A stretch of DNA of 64,000 bases from NCBI GenBank assembly GCA_029168955.1, contig JAPDOI010000153.1:681001-745000 (forward strand). The letters run 5' to 3'. This DNA is from Aplectana chamaeleonis (taxonomy: Eukaryota; Nematoda; Chromadorea; Rhabditida; Cosmocercidae). Below, piece by piece: positions 62,084 to 64,000 of this stretch; the first letter of the stretch is position 1, and each line of letters begins with the position of its first letter. The position numbers were made by a program, and so were the translations under genes. Under the pieces are notes generated by a model that saw nothing but the letters and a program-made list of their open reading frames with translations, did not search any database and had not been told where the DNA came from.

Positions 62084-62158
62084 GGGCGCACGGTGGTGCA
62101 GTTGAGAACATGCTCGCCTGGAAAGCGTTCCATGCAGGTTCGAACCCTGCCTGTGCCC
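62084..62158 (+). pseudogene. tRNA-like sequence (anticodon loop CTGGAAA), probably a pseudogene or SINE head
   Basis: A 75-nt segment has a 7-bp acceptor stem (GGGCGCA with TGTGCCC), an A-box-like GGTGGTGCAGTTGAGAAC and a perfect T arm (GCAGG TTCGAAC CCTGC). The anticodon loop would read GGA (serine), but the anticodon stem keeps only three pairs and the variable arm is short, unlike tRNA-Ser. Intact internal promoter boxes with a broken anticodon arm fit a tRNA-derived repeat. Confidence 0.6.
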
Positions 62159-62269
62159 AACAGATTTGCGTCCAACTCGGCATCCTTGTGATAACTTGTG
62201 ATCAATTGTGACGCCTTCAAAAAACGCATTGCCTTTGAACAGGCATAGAATTTCCTCGAAGAATATGTA

Positions 62270-62560
62270 GTCCGTTTATCGACTTTTATGGGGTTACGGT
62301 ATGTTACGGTGGATATACGATAGATTGGTTAAAGTTTCAGATTTGGCTCAAAACTCCTCTGTAGATGTTATTTGGGGAGCCAAACACGAATTTTGAGTTC
62401 ATTTGCCAATCTTCGCAACACTAAGGAAAATTACGCCAATTAAAAGACATGAAGATTACCGTGGCCCTCAGAATGGCGACAAATGGACCACAGATTCGTG
62501 TTCGAGACCCTAAATGGTCCCCCGTTCAGAACGTCGAGCCTTATTCAGAATGTTTCTGGA
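62270..62560. repeat. TACGGTAGGT-type dispersed repeat, copy 5
   Basis: GGGTTACGGTATGTTACGGT, CAAACACGAATTTTGAGTTC and CCACAGATTCGTGTTCGAGA match the family. The 84-codon ORF beginning inside it is not supported. Confidence 0.5.
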
Positions 62561-63013
62561 AATTGTCTTACCGCTTGGCAACGGGTACACCCTACTTTGA
62601 AATCCCCGTGGCGTTTAGGGAATTTTTAAGACGTATTATTTATGTACTGTCGCACACCCACAACAGCAAAAGCGTGTTTTCAAAGTCGGCGGAAGGCGTG
62701 TAAAACAGTCTCTAGTGAGCCTAAATCCACTTTCCGTGACCGCAGTCCAGATAAAATACGAGGTCGTTCCGAATTGATTAACTAATACCGTAGTCCCTGA
62801 TATTGTTCGACGGAGAAAAATCGAGAAAAAATAAAAATAGAATGAAAAAAATCGTGAAAGAATGAGGATTTGTGGCCTCTACAGAAGACCTAGCCAGAAG
62901 TTCGAAACGGCCATTCGGACCGCTTTTCGAATTAGAAATAGCACTATATTAGAAAGCACTATATCTTTATAAAAAAGCCTGAAACGCTGTGGTAGAATTG
63001 AGAAAAAGCAGCC

Positions 63014-63217
63014 TTAGGAGCACAGCATAGGTACTACACTCCGTCGATTCCAGCTAATTGCTGGTCGTGGTCGACGAGTAAGTGTGTCAAGCAGTGAATT
63101 CGTCCTCATCCCCTCCTCCACTTCAGTAGAGTCATCATCATCCGCTGATCCTACTCTTCGAGTAGGAACCTGAGTGATGTGCAAAATAACAGCGCCCGTG
63201 AAGGTTGCAAACAACAT
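63014..63217 (-). CDS. candidate single or terminal exon, 67 residues, unrecognised
   Basis: An ATG at 63217 opens a frame that ends at TAA 63014. It reads a short hydrophobic stretch (MLFATFTGAVILHITQV), an acidic block (SADDDDSTEVEEGM) and a basic tail (TLTRRPRPAISWNRRSVV). The sequence is not repetitive and reads like protein. No canonical acceptor lies upstream in phase; a CACTCAG near 63171 could start a shorter exon. An overlapping 100-codon plus-strand ORF (63179-63481) reads equally well, so neither is secure. Confidence 0.3.
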   Translation of the reverse strand: MLFATFTGAVILHITQVPTRRVGSADDDDSTEVEEGMRTNSLLDTLTRRPRPAISWNRRSVVPMLCS

Positions 63218-63377
63218 GTCGAGGTCGCCTCCTTTAACCTCTATTCGTTAGCTAAGCAACTGCCGGATGTGAAATATAGGCAGACTTCTGGAAGATGGAA
63301 GCAAAAAATACACTTTCCCATAGAGATTTTTCGCAAAATCCATGGTGATTTCTGTAGAATTCTGAACAAATCATGGT

Positions 63378-63571
63378 GCTCTTTCGGAATAGACGACCCA
63401 TTAAAGAATACAATAAAATTAGCAATTGTTTGGGCTTGGCCGACCGCCCGGTTCGTCAGAGAAACAGTTCAGTGTGTTTGAAAAAGACTAAATCATTCGA
63501 CGGCTCTCGTGGGATCATCATTTCTCATGGAATCTCTCTAGTGGGTCGTCTATTCCGAAAGAGTACCCAAA
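63378..63571. repeat. inverted repeat with GGTGCTCTTTCGGAATAGAC ends
   Basis: GTGCTCTTTCGGAATAGACG and ACCCATTA at the left are mirrored by AGTGGGTCGTCTATTCCGAA and AGAGTACC at the right. About 190 bp. It overlaps the end of the plus-strand ORF 63179-63481, which argues against that ORF being a gene. Confidence 0.7.
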
Positions 63572-64000
63572 GCATCGGAAAAAGTGAGTTTTTAACCATT
63601 TTTTTCTCAAAACTTCCCCTTGTATGCGTATATGACTGTATAATACCATGATATCAGCAGACTCCCGACCAAGATATTTTCAAAACATTTGGAAATGATA
63701 GAAAATGTTACAGTAGCTCTTTTCTTGCAAAAGTACACGTGGTAATTGAGAAATTCGTCATAGCCAGTCAACAAACCTATTAGGGAGGGCAATCGGCCAT
63801 CGGTCGAAATCGCAAATCGCACTTTTTATTTGATTAGAACTTGTCCGCCAGAATTAGAAACACATTATGCCAGAGGAACTGGAGCGAATTGGAAACTTTT
63901 TTCTCAATTTTCTGTCCACAGATAAAATTATAGGTTTGATTACATTTAAGTTATAAATTTTCGGACCTAAAATTCCCTCTGATCAATGTTTTGAAATTAT
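63572..64000. other. no supported feature
   Basis: AT-rich sequence; a 71-codon minus-strand ORF (63607-63822) has no recognisable domain. Confidence 0.4.

Overview
The window looks like AT-rich, gene-poor, repeat-dense animal DNA, most probably from a nematode of unknown species. The evidence is TTTTCAG-type splice acceptors with GTAAG/GTGAG donors, remnants of two mariner families, very many short inverted-repeat elements and A/T microsatellites. There is no operon structure, no Shine-Dalgarno pattern and no long bacterial-type ORF. Almost every ORF of 60-190 codons is at the length expected by chance in this composition or lies inside a repeat.

Left third (1-21.9 kb). One gene is well supported. 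It is a minus-strand, multi-exon gene for a Goliath/RNF130-type transmembrane RING E3 ligase. I assemble five exons from the sequence (21666-21487, 15711-15616, 10027-9925, 4290-4109, 2185-2007). Each is bounded by consensus splice sites, and the phases match at all four junctions. They encode a signal peptide, a cysteine-containing luminal region, and the diagnostic Goliath transmembrane and juxtamembrane block. The cytoplasmic RING finger should follow to the left, outside the window. Its 2-6 kb introns are filled with satellites, foldback elements and TTAA-flanked mini-transposons.

Middle (22-44 kb). This is an AT-rich intergenic stretch with a mariner pseudogene (24511-25332) that carries a second element inside it, and many copies of a TTAA-flanked non-autonomous transposon family. 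A few weakly supported plus-strand exons occur: 23960-24240, and a terminal exon pair 28079-28285 followed by AATAAA. Their products are not recognised.

Right third (44-64 kb). Two candidate plus-strand exons (44521-44665, 44760-44958) precede a 1.3 kb pyrimidine-only-like tract. An ATAAC pentanucleotide array, a near-perfect 240 bp palindrome, back-to-back TTAA elements, a foldback mariner built from two transposase 3' ends (61119-61687), TA-flanked hairpin elements, a tRNA-derived sequence (62084-62158) and a candidate minus-strand terminal exon (63014-63217) follow.

No CRISPR array, prophage, bacterial operon or defence system is present. The most informative results are the reconstructed ligase gene with an unusual luminal domain, and the layered transposon structures.
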